8,961 nucleotides of DNA from an uncultured Brachyspira sp. (GCA_934725525.1 CAKVCG010000068.1:1-8961); one strand, 5' to 3'. Positions 1-6,076 are shown, numbered from the stretch's first letter. Made by a program: numbers and translations. Notes: a model not told the origin generated them from the sequence alone.

Positions 1-298
1 TAATTATACAATTTAGAGTTATAAAATCAATAGTTATTATTTAGACTTCGTTTAGTCGGATAAGTTGGTTGGTAAAACAGAGTTAATTCGAGGGTAAAGT
101 CCATTAGAGAAACTTGCGAAAGTTAGTAAATTTTTTTGAATTACGGGCGTCTTTCGTTTGTTGCGGACGGAGGGTGCTTTTATTTTGCATATTTATTTTA
201 ATTGAATTTTTTTAAAAATTATTTTTACGATTATAATAAATGAATTAATATAAAAGTTTAAATTAATCTAAAGTTTAAAAAGTTGCAAAAGGACGATA
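1..298. other. Non-coding left end with an abrupt composition change
   Basis: I see no credible gene in this 298-base stretch. Positions 41-180 hold about 55 G or C in 140 bases (roughly 39%), while 181-298 hold about 15 in 118 (roughly 13%), counted by hand. The richer part contains a small hairpin, AACTT-GCGA-AAGTT at 111-124, followed six bases later by seven T's; this could be a weak terminator on the plus strand but is not convincing. The minus strand has a 28-codon frame starting near 190 and an overlapping longer open frame without a start codon. Their codon choice (CCC, CTC, CGC, TCC) is unlike the neighbouring genes, so I do not call them. The enriched block ends at the dispersed repeat copy at 159-187 and may continue left of the window. 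Confidence 0.6.
159..187 (-). repeat. Dispersed short repeat, copy A
   Basis: The plus strand reads TGTTGCGGACGGAGGGTGCT, then a T-rich run. It matches copy B at 1261-1298 (TGTTGCGAACGGGAGGCGCT, then a T run), with four differences in the first 20 bases, two of them adjacent. The GC-rich core stands out from the AT-rich flanks. It lies downstream of the Rpn gene. All three copies are in the same orientation. It is not palindromic, so it does not look like a terminator; its function is unknown. Confidence 0.55.
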
Positions 299-601
299 TT
301 AAAGTTTTTTTATTTCGTCTATGGTTAAGCCCGTTATTTCGCTTATAAATTTTATATCCGAACCAGCTTTTTTTAGATTTTTAGCTATTGAATATTTTTC
401 GTCTTTAATTCCTTCAAGTTTTCCTTCTCTTCTACCTTCTTCTATTCCTTCTTCTCGTTCTGTTAATAATTCGCCTTTGTGAAAATAATCTTCCCATTCT
501 TTTTTTCGGTAAGCGTTTATTAACGGGTCGCTTTCAATGAAACTTTGACATCTCTTCTCCACTTCTTCAAAAATATTATTTTCTTTTATTAAATTTGACA
601 T
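299..601 (-). CDS. Possible intragenic RpnS-like C-terminal protein (internal start in the Rpn gene)
   Basis: Met199 of the Rpn reading frame (ATG at 601-599) is preceded by TTAAGGGG on the minus strand (615-608). The TTAAGG part matches the anti-Shine-Dalgarno, and its G is 8 bases from the ATG. Translation from here would give a 100-residue protein carrying the Glu-Gly repeat and C-terminal tail but none of the nuclease residues. In E. coli, rpn genes are known to make such in-frame C-terminal small proteins (RpnS) that bind and inhibit the full-length toxin. The full-length start has no Shine-Dalgarno, so this internal site is the better ribosome site of the two. The AAG-GGG codons could also occur by chance, so this is a candidate only. 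Confidence 0.4.
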   Translation of the reverse strand: MSNLIKENNIFEEVEKRCQSFIESDPLINAYRKKEWEDYFHKGELLTEREEGIEEGRREGKLEGIKDEKYSIAKNLKKAGSDIKFISEITGLTIDEIKKL

Positions 602-1195
602 ATTTTTCCCCTTAAAAAATTTTAGCCAAGTGTTTAGTTTTTCTTTACTAATATTATTTATATCAAACTTCGGTAATTCTATATAATGCAACATACAATG
701 GTCGGTTAATATTTTATTATGCTTAATTTCTTTAAGCAAATAACAAGAATGAAAATCTTTTATATCGTTAAATAAAATAAAGTCCAAAACATTAATGCCA
801 ATCACGGGAGCAAGTTTCGTATAATTGTCTGATTTATTTAATAACGAGCTATAACTATTCGCCCAATAATAAAGACTTCTGCCGATAAAATATTGATTTC
901 CTTGAAGTTGAATTTCTATTATTACCGTATCATTGTCGTCTGTGATGCACTTTACATCAACTATTGACTCTTTGCCGTCTAAATATTTTGTTAAGTTAAA
1001 AGGATTTAAAATTTCGACATTAGAAAAGGTTTTAAAATTCGAGTCAATCATTACTCCGTTAATAAAATCCAAAACAATATTCTCATTTCCTCTATCGGAG
1101 AAAAGATAGCGAACAAAACAATCGTTTTTCTTGTTTAGACTGTCGACCGTAATAATTTTATTTTCGCTATTTTTTAAATATTCCAACTCGTTCAT
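299..1195 (-). CDS. Rpn family PD-(D/E)XK nuclease / putative transposase
   Basis: This is a 298-residue member of the Rpn (recombination-promoting nuclease, PDDEXK_2) family. In E. coli these are DNA endonucleases that stimulate RecA-independent recombination and act as toxic antiphage proteins; that role is inferred here by family. The N-terminal part has the family block NDCFVRYLFSD (24-34), then Asp80 in IVDVK and Glu94-x-Gln96 in IIEIQLQ. This is the D...E-x-Q active-site pattern typical of Rpn. The C-terminal part has a Glu-Gly repeat (about 246-262) and ends in the family tail SEITGLTIDEIKKL. Length is normal and the gene looks intact. The start is the only ATG before residue 49, yet there is no Shine-Dalgarno sequence before it; the promoter places transcription start at or near the ATG. 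No clear terminator follows. CpG density (about 1 per 28 bp) lies between the znu genes and the neighbouring ATPase. Confidence 0.88.
   Translation of the reverse strand: MNELEYLKNSENKIITVDSLNKKNDCFVRYLFSDRGNENIVLDFINGVMIDSNFKTFSNVEILNPFNLTKYLDGKESIVDVKCITDDNDTVIIEIQLQGNQYFIGRSLYYWANSYSSLLNKSDNYTKLAPVIGINVLDFILFNDIKDFHSCYLLKEIKHNKILTDHCMLHYIELPKFDINNISKEKLNTWLKFFKGKNMSNLIKENNIFEEVEKRCQSFIESDPLINAYRKKEWEDYFHKGELLTEREEGIEEGRREGKLEGIKDEKYSIAKNLKKAGSDIKFISEITGLTIDEIKKL
608..615 (-). promoter_or_regulatory. Internal ribosome binding site inside the Rpn gene
   Basis: The minus strand reads TTAAGGGG, then six bases (AAAAAT), then ATG at 601-599. The TTAAGG portion matches the 16S anti-Shine-Dalgarno at suitable spacing for the internal Met199 start. 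Confidence 0.4.
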
Positions 1196-1201
1196 AATGA
1201 T

Positions 1202-1229
1202 ATTATAACAGAATAATTTTATTTGTCAA
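1202..1229 (-). promoter_or_regulatory. Consensus promoter of the Rpn gene, predicting a leaderless mRNA
   Basis: On the minus strand there is a perfect -35 TTGACA (1229-1224), a 16-base spacer and a perfect -10 TATAAT (1207-1202). The spacer carries the extended -10 TG (TGTTATAAT). Only six bases separate the -10 box from the ATG at 1195, so the usual start point falls on the A of the start codon. Confidence 0.75.
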
Positions 1230-1260
1230 AACGATTTTTATAATTTTTTCATTTTTGATG

Positions 1261-1298
1261 TGTTGCGAACGGGAGGCGCTGTTTTTTTGTTTTAAATG
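1261..1298 (-). repeat. Dispersed short repeat, copy B
   Basis: The plus strand reads TGTTGCGAACGGGAGGCGCT followed by a T run and GTTTTAAAT. The first half resembles copy A (159-187). The second half, GCTG, T7, GTTTTAAAT, is almost identical to copy C, which has T6. It lies between the stop codon of the ATPase gene and the promoter of the Rpn gene. Confidence 0.6.
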
Positions 1299-1341
1299 TA
1301 AACTTCTTAATTAAAAATAAAGTATTACATAATAATTAAAA

Positions 1342-3048
1342 TTATTTGACTTTTACCAATATTTTTTCAATTCTATTAATAAGATTTTCTATTTCTTTAA
1401 AATCTTTTTTTATGTTTAACTTTTGTATAGTTTGTTTTGCAAAAATATCCTTAATATTATTATCATTTTTTTTTAATCTGTATTTTGCTTTGTTATTATT
1501 ATCCTCATATTCTGTAAGTTTTTTATCTTCTTCTTGTTTTGATAAATACTTAATATAATCTCCCTTTGAGATTTCCTCTAATAAATCGTTTTCTTGTAAA
1601 ATACTCAGAGGATAAAGCATTTCAAGAGGATAATTTTTAAGTCTAATCCTATCATCTTGCGTGTCTATCTTCTCTATATCTAGCGTATAAATTGCCTGAT
1701 ATTTATCCTTGATTTCATCATAAGCCTTGACTCCCTCTTTGTCGTAATCGCATAAAAATAAAATTCTACCTTTTGGAATTTTTAATTGATGAAAAGCAAC
1801 AGCAAAATGGTGCATTTTAGCAGCACTACCACAATCTATAATATCAAAAGGAATTTCTTTTTTTGAAAGTTTATAGAAATTTTCAATATGAAGTTTATCT
1901 AATTTCCCCTCCACCATAAGGGTAGGTTTATTTGACTTTTGGATTCGTGTAATCACACTCATAGCATTGTCAAAAGTCATAATTCCATCTGAAAGTTTTT
2001 CTATTGCTTCTTTTTTATCAATTGTTCTAATATTTCCATCTTCCATAAAAAATAAATCGTTATCTTCGCAATAAGCAACGCTTGATAAACTATGAGTAGT
2101 CATAATAACTTGACAATCAAATTCTTTAACTACTACATTTTTTAGAATATCAATTAGCATTTTTACCATTTTAGGATTTAAATGAGCGTCAGGTTCGTCT
2201 AATAATAAAATTGTAGAATCTAAAGTTGTATCTTCATATTGCCACATTATAAGCGATATAATAATTTGCTCGCCTAAAGAGAGGTTATTCATAGGAACTG
2301 AAATCTTACTTTGTCTTTCTATGCAAACTAATTTTATTTCATAAAATCCCTCTTTTATAATTTCTAATTCGTATTTACCATAGTATTCGGCAAGTATTTC
2401 GTTAATTCTATCAAGCGGATTTTTACCTGCTTCATTTTCTACCATATCGTATATTTCTTTAACTGATTTATCTTGATATTTTTTTTCTAAATCTCTTTTA
2501 TGGTTTTCAAATTTAATAAAATAATTTCCAAAAGTATTCAATAAAAGCTCTTCGTCAAAAATTATGGGTTTAGATTCTAAATTTATGTCATTTATTGAAT
2601 ATAACCATTTATAAAATTCATCTTTACCGATTTTTAAAAACTTGCTTTGTGGCATTTTGTTTCTTTTGAAATAACGAGAATGTTCTTTGTAAAAATCTTT
2701 TTTACCATCTTGTCCGTTTTTTATAGCATTTTCATAATTTTCTTTAAAAGTTTTCATACTTTCATCAACTATAGAACAATCGCCTTCCAGTTCCAATTTA
2801 ATATTATCAAAATATTTAATTTGAAACTTTATTTGGTTATTAAAAATTCGCTGATTTTTACTTGTGTCTAAATTTGAAATGGCATTTATCTGCTCTAAAA
2901 GTGCTGTTTTCCCTGAACCATTTTCGCCCGTTATAACCGCAAATTGTGGTATATTATTCCACTCAAAGCCTTTCTTAATATTTTTATAATTTTCTTCGGA
3001 TTTAAAATTGGTAATAAATTTTTCTGATTTTGGTTGTTTATTTTCCAT
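1342..3048 (-). CDS. OLD/GajA/PARIS-like ATPase with C-terminal TOPRIM domain
   Basis: The protein is an ABC-type ATPase fused to a TOPRIM nuclease domain. Numbered from the upstream GTG at 3057, it shows Walker A GENGSGKT (44-51), signature LSLGEQ (259-264), Walker B ILLLDEPD (283-290) with a following D-loop, and the switch His in MTTHS (319-323). The TOPRIM part has Glu383 in MVEGKLDK, DCGSAAK (408-414), and the D-x-D pair at 437/439 in LCDYDKEG. This layout is that of OLD-family nucleases, including Gabija GajA and the fused or paired PARIS proteins, which act in antiphage defence; I infer a similar role. I prefer ATG 3048 (568 residues) because AGGTGA lies five bases before it and the alternative GTG start falls inside that site. 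No GajB helicase, reverse transcriptase or other partner is present. CpG density is about 1 per 61 bp against 1 per 17 in znuB, suggesting acquisition. It is flanked by repeat copies B and C. Confidence 0.85.
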   Translation of the reverse strand: MENKQPKSEKFITNFKSEENYKNIKKGFEWNNIPQFAVITGENGSGKTALLEQINAISNLDTSKNQRIFNNQIKFQIKYFDNIKLELEGDCSIVDESMKTFKENYENAIKNGQDGKKDFYKEHSRYFKRNKMPQSKFLKIGKDEFYKWLYSINDINLESKPIIFDEELLLNTFGNYFIKFENHKRDLEKKYQDKSVKEIYDMVENEAGKNPLDRINEILAEYYGKYELEIIKEGFYEIKLVCIERQSKISVPMNNLSLGEQIIISLIMWQYEDTTLDSTILLLDEPDAHLNPKMVKMLIDILKNVVVKEFDCQVIMTTHSLSSVAYCEDNDLFFMEDGNIRTIDKKEAIEKLSDGIMTFDNAMSVITRIQKSNKPTLMVEGKLDKLHIENFYKLSKKEIPFDIIDCGSAAKMHHFAVAFHQLKIPKGRILFLCDYDKEGVKAYDEIKDKYQAIYTLDIEKIDTQDDRIRLKNYPLEMLYPLSILQENDLLEEISKGDYIKYLSKQEEDKKLTEYEDNNNKAKYRLKKNDNNIKDIFAKQTIQKLNIKKDFKEIENLINRIEKILVKVK

Positions 3049-3053
3049 TATGC

Positions 3054-3059
3054 TCACCT
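3054..3059 (-). promoter_or_regulatory. Ribosome binding site deciding the ATPase start
   Basis: The minus strand reads AGGTGA-GCATA-ATG. The AGGTGA is a good Shine-Dalgarno for the ATG at 3048-3046 and contains the GTG that would otherwise extend the gene by three codons. This favours the shorter form. Confidence 0.6.
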
Positions 3060-3425
3060 GAAAATATTTTTATTAATTTAATTATATAATTTATTAATCA
3101 TTTAGTAAATTCAAATATTATATAATAAATTATACAAATTAACTTAAAAGTATTATTCAAAAAAATTAGTTGCATAATACAAATATAATCTAAAATAAAA
3201 AATATAAATGTAGTTTTTACGAATAATAACACCAATTCTCTTTCATTCAAAAATCTTATTATAAAAATGCAATAAGGTGCTGTTTTTTGTTTTAAATTAA
3301 TTTGGTAATTAAAAGTTGATACAGTTTAAGAGAGGAAGTTTATTTATTGGATTAATGAAGTTATTAAAATTAATTTTGTTATTTGGGTTATTTTTATTAT
3401 GGGATTAATAAATTGGTTATTAATG
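3060..3425. other. Non-coding gap between the ATPase gene and the Rpn remnant
   Basis: About 365 bases of extremely AT-rich DNA. It should hold the ATPase promoter, but several TATAAT-like boxes occur (for example in 3086-3127) and none has a well-placed -35, so I call none. It contains repeat copy C at 3267-3297. A minus-strand frame of roughly 78 codons is open across 3100-3335, but it has no ATG before its last third, is almost all Ile/Phe/Leu, and runs through the repeat; I regard it as chance. On the plus strand, 3355-3408 could encode a 17-residue hydrophobic peptide with no properly spaced ribosome site. Confidence 0.6.
3267..3297 (-). repeat. Dispersed short repeat, copy C
   Basis: The plus strand reads ATGCAATAAGGTGCTG, then T5, GTTTTAAAT. 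The part from GCTG onward matches copy B (1278-1298) except for one T in the homopolymer, and further weak similarity (TTAATT...TAATTAAAA) continues to about 3315. The GC-rich left half of copies A and B is degenerate here. It lies upstream of the ATPase gene, in the same orientation as the others. Confidence 0.55.
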
Positions 3426-3539
3426 TTATAGTTTTTCGATTTCTTCAATACTTAATCCCGTTATTTCGCTTATAAGGTTAATATCCATATTTTTTGATTT
3501 CATTGTTTTTGCCATTGAGATTACTTTAATTATTTTTAA
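3426..3539 (-). pseudogene. C-terminal remnant of a second Rpn-family gene
   Basis: In one minus-strand frame the sequence encodes MAKTMKSKNMDINL followed by ISEITGLSIEEIEKL and a stop at 3426. This aligns without gaps to the tail of the intact Rpn protein (IAKNLKKAGSDIKF, ISEITGLTIDEIKKL). Nineteen bases are identical between the two (330-348 and 3457-3475). The frame is closed by a TGA at 3542-3540, and nothing resembling the Glu-Gly repeat or nuclease domain follows upstream; instead the znuB stop lies 34 bases away. It is therefore a truncated relic of about 38 codons, not a start-codon error. An ATG at 3515 would give a 29-residue peptide, but it has no good ribosome site. Confidence 0.8.
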
Positions 3540-3575
3540 TCAGATAGAATTTTAAAATTAACTTGTAGCTAAAAA

Positions 3576-4385
3576 TTAAATTTTTCTTTTTGATAAAAAT
3601 TTGTTCAATATAACAACCGCCAAAAAACCGATTATGCTTATTAGAACTATAGTAGCCCCTGGTTTTAATCCGAAATAATAAGAAATAAATATTCCCGCAA
3701 TCGTCCATAATAAATTAAACAAAACGGAATATATTATAGTTTTTTTATAACTTCCCGCTATCTGCAAAGAAGCGGCTACGGGAACGACAATCATAGAAGA
3801 GACGATTAAAGCGCCGACCGTTCTTGCCGATATTGAAATCGTAATCGCCGTTAAAATTGTAAAAATAAAATTTATTCTTCTAACGGGAACGCCCGATAAT
3901 CTCGCGAGCCTTTCGTTAAAAGTTATGTAAAAAATTTCTTTATATAATAAGATAAAAGTCAGTATTGAAATTAAACCGATTATAATAATCAACTTGAGTT
4001 CAAAATCGCTTATCGCCACGATGCTTCCGAATAAAAAACTATTGAAATTGACATTATTTGCCACAAAGCCCGACATTAATCCCGCCAAACCTACGCTTAA
4101 TGACATTATTATCGCTATCGACATTTCTTCGTATTTTGAGATTTTTTTTCGTATATATTCTATCGACAACGCGGCTAATATGCAAAAAATTACCGAAGCT
4201 AAAATTGGATTGATATTAAAAACGAGTCCGAAAGTTATTCCCGCAAGCGAAGTATGAGAGATTGCATCTCCAATCATAGAAAGTCTTTTTAATACTATGA
4301 CTACTCCGATGCATGGAATTATAACGGCTAAAATTATTCCTACTAAAAAAGCTCTTCGCATAAAATCGAATTGAAATATTTCCAT
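3576..4385 (-). CDS. znuB: Zinc ABC transporter permease (ABC-3 family)
   Basis: This 269-residue inner-membrane permease carries Zn(II) released by ZnuA across the membrane, powered by ZnuC. It is hydrophobic along its length with about eight membrane segments. It has the ABC-3 family signature MIGDAISHTSLAGITFG (37-53) and the conserved late segment around ARTVGALIVSSMIVVPVAAS. Length is normal for the family. Its start is set by GGAGG nine bases upstream (4399-4395), which lies inside the last codons of znuC; only two bases separate the two genes, so they are co-translated. The family also includes Mn/Fe permeases; zinc is preferred because of the ligands in the binding protein. The stop is followed within 40 bases by the Rpn remnant, and I see no clear terminator. 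Confidence 0.9.
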   Translation of the reverse strand: MEIFQFDFMRRAFLVGIILAVIIPCIGVVIVLKRLSMIGDAISHTSLAGITFGLVFNINPILASVIFCILAALSIEYIRKKISKYEEMSIAIIMSLSVGLAGLMSGFVANNVNFNSFLFGSIVAISDFELKLIIIIGLISILTFILLYKEIFYITFNERLARLSGVPVRRINFIFTILTAITISISARTVGALIVSSMIVVPVAASLQIAGSYKKTIIYSVLFNLLWTIAGIFISYYFGLKPGATIVLISIIGFLAVVILNKFLSKRKI

Positions 4386-4387
4386 TT

Positions 4388-5134
4388 TTAAATTCCTCCA
4401 ATATCGCTATTATTGCTATGCGGATGTTTATGCTTATGCGATAATTCCAATTCCAACTGTTCTTTATCGAGTTCCATTAAATTTCCTTCCTCGAAGCAGA
4501 ATATTTTTGAAGAAATTTTTGACGCTCGCTCAATATCATGAGTCACCATTATTATAGAAATATTTTTATTCTTATTTAAATCGCTTAAAATGTTATAAAT
4601 TATGTCTACCGTTTCCGAATCGACTCCGTTTGTAGGCTCGTCTAAAATAAGTATTTTCGGATTTGAAACTAAAGTTCTTGCCAAAAATACTCTTTGAATC
4701 TGTCCTCCCGAAAGTTTTGAAATTGCCCGATTAGAATATTTTTCCATTCCTAAAAGTTCGAGCGATTCAACGACTTTAGCGCGACAGTTTTTATTTGGAA
4801 ATTTAAAAAGTCCTATATTGCAAAACATATTCGACATAACGGTTTCGTAAACGGTTGCGGGAAAGTTTAAGACTTTATAATAAGCGTTCTGCTCCAAATA
4901 TCCGATATAACGCCAGCGATTAAATTTTTTTATATCTTCTCCAAAAATTTTTATTTCGCCTTTGTTTTGATTCAATTCGCCCAAAATTAATTTTAATATA
5001 GTGCTTTTGCCGGCTCCGTTAGAACCGATTATTGAAACGAAATCCCCTTTGTTTACCGCTAAACTTATATTTTTAAGTATATATTCGGAAGTATAGCCGA
5101 AATAAACTTTATCAAATTCTATAATTTTATTCAT
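4388..5134 (-). CDS. znuC: Zinc ABC transporter ATP-binding protein with His-rich tail
   Basis: This 248-residue cytoplasmic ATPase energises the ZnuB permease. It shows Walker A GSNGAGKST (37-45), Q-loop Gln82, signature LSGGQ (141-145), Walker B ILILDEPT (161-168) and switch His199 in VTHD. The C-terminus adds a short tail with HKHKHPH (233-239), which could bind zinc; the E. coli ZnuC also ends with a His-rich segment, so this supports a zinc rather than manganese or iron system. The start codon shares its A with the TAA stop of znuA (TAATG), a translational-coupling arrangement, and there is only a weak ribosome site. The last codons contain the ribosome site for znuB. Confidence 0.93.
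   Translation of the reverse strand: MNKIIEFDKVYFGYTSEYILKNISLAVNKGDFVSIIGSNGAGKSTILKLILGELNQNKGEIKIFGEDIKKFNRWRYIGYLEQNAYYKVLNFPATVYETVMSNMFCNIGLFKFPNKNCRAKVVESLELLGMEKYSNRAISKLSGGQIQRVFLARTLVSNPKILILDEPTNGVDSETVDIIYNILSDLNKNKNISIIMVTHDIERASKISSKIFCFEEGNLMELDKEQLELELSHKHKHPHSNNSDIGGI
4395..4399 (-). promoter_or_regulatory. Ribosome binding site of znuB inside the znuC 3' end
   Basis: The minus strand reads GGAGG, nine bases, ATG. The GGAGG is formed by the two Gly codons just before the znuC stop, which ties znuB translation to the end of znuC. Confidence 0.7.
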
Positions 5135-5985
5135 TAATTAAGTCCGTCAAGCAAAGATATAAGATTTTTTTCCATAATAGAAAAATAATCTTCTCCCGCT
5201 TCGATATTTTTTTCGCTTAAAGATTCTATAGGATTCAAAGTCAATATTTTAATTTGAGTTTCTTTCGCTATGGAATCTGCCAATTTCGAGCTTGAAAACT
5301 CTTCGTAAAATATGGCTTTTATATCGTTATTTTTTATAAATGTTATAATTTCCGCCATCGCTTTTGGGTCGGCTTCGTCTCTTGCGATTGCGATTTGAGT
5401 TAAAGAATATTCCTTGCAAAAATGCCCGAACGCGGGATGAGTTAAAACCAAATTTCTATTTTTTATATTCGATAAAGAATTTTTAATTTTATTGTCAAAC
5501 TTGTCCAAACGACTCGCGTATAAATTATAATTAGATTCGTAATAATTTTTATTTTCAGAATCGATTTCGATTAAACCGTTTTTTATATTTTCCATTTGAA
5601 TTTTTGCATTTTTAGGAGACAACCAAAAATGAGGGTCTAAATTATTTTGATTGTTTATATTACTAGAGGAATCGACATACTTTATATTCAAAGCGTTTTT
5701 AACCGAATCAACCCAATGCTCCATTCCTCCTCCGTTATAAATAAATAAATCGGCTTTCGATAGATTCGCCATATCCTTTGAAGTTATTTCAAAATCATGA
5801 GGCTCGGCTCCCGCTTTAGTCATATTATAAACGGTAATTTTTTCTCCGCCGATTTTTTTCGTAAAATCATAAATAGGATAAATACTCGTGTAAATTTGTA
5901 ATTTGCCAAAAGTATTTTTATTGTCGTTATCGCCACAAGCGAATATTGAAAGTAAAATAATTATTATAATAAATATATTTTTCAT
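5134..5985 (-). CDS. znuA: Zinc ABC transporter substrate-binding lipoprotein
   Basis: This 283-residue cluster A-I (ZnuA/TroA-like) binding protein captures Zn(II) outside the membrane and delivers it to ZnuB. The N-terminus is a lipoprotein signal: a hydrophobic Ile-rich stretch and lipobox SIFAC with Cys17. Candidate metal ligands are His63 (EPHDFE), His119 (DPHFW), His183 (LTHPAFGHF) and Glu254 (LNPIES). A His at the third position is the zinc-type pattern, whereas Mn-type proteins usually have Glu. The loop before His119 (about 106-117), often His-rich in zinc proteins, is Asn/Ser/Gln-rich here. It is the first gene of znuA-znuC-znuB. A modest AAAAAAGG lies 12 bases before the ATG. A candidate promoter with an inverted repeat sits about 60-90 bases upstream. 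Confidence 0.9.
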   Translation of the reverse strand: MKNIFIIIIILLSIFACGDNDNKNTFGKLQIYTSIYPIYDFTKKIGGEKITVYNMTKAGAEPHDFEITSKDMANLSKADLFIYNGGGMEHWVDSVKNALNIKYVDSSSNINNQNNLDPHFWLSPKNAKIQMENIKNGLIEIDSENKNYYESNYNLYASRLDKFDNKIKNSLSNIKNRNLVLTHPAFGHFCKEYSLTQIAIARDEADPKAMAEIITFIKNNDIKAIFYEEFSSSKLADSIAKETQIKILTLNPIESLSEKNIEAGEDYFSIMEKNLISLLDGLN

Positions 5986-6046
5986 TTATTGATAAAACCT
6001 TTTTTAATTTATTTGATTTATAATTTTTTTAAATTTTTATGAATAA

Positions 6047-6076
6047 TATTATAATTTATAATAATCAAAAAAACAA
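6047..6076 (-). promoter_or_regulatory. Candidate znuACB promoter with overlapping inverted-repeat operator
   Basis: On the minus strand TTGTTT (6076-6071), a 17-base spacer and TATAAT (6053-6048) form a promoter-like pair, giving a leader of about 55 bases. The -10 box lies within a perfect 8-1-8 inverted repeat, TATTATAA-T-TTATAATA on the plus strand (6047-6063). That length and the one-base centre resemble Fur/Zur/PerR-family operators, and the position would block RNA polymerase. The surrounding DNA is almost pure A/T, so chance palindromes are common and the assignment is tentative. Confidence 0.35.

Noticed and set aside
111..137. Hairpin AACTT-GCGA-AAGTT plus seven T's as a terminator
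   Set aside because: The stem is only five base pairs, the T run is six bases away, and it is oriented for a plus-strand gene that I cannot see.
103..190. A 28-codon minus-strand frame starting with MQNKSTLRPQQ
   Set aside because: No ribosome site is apparent, codon choice differs from real genes here, and it overlaps repeat copy A; likely translated non-coding sequence.
3100..3335. An open minus-strand frame of about 78 codons upstream of the ATPase gene, a possible partner gene
   Set aside because: It lacks an ATG until its last third, is compositionally just translated AT-rich DNA and passes through repeat copy C.
3355..3408. A 17-residue hydrophobic plus-strand peptide (MKLLKLILLFGLFLLWD), reminiscent of type I toxins or a signal peptide
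   Set aside because: No correctly spaced ribosome site (AGAGGAAG is about 16 bases away), no visible antisense RNA promoter pair, and Leu/Phe/Ile runs arise easily by chance in DNA this rich in T and A.
3060..3425. A retron-type non-coding RNA for the ATPase-TOPRIM gene
   Set aside because: No reverse transcriptase gene and no long inverted repeats or stable GC-containing hairpins in the gap.
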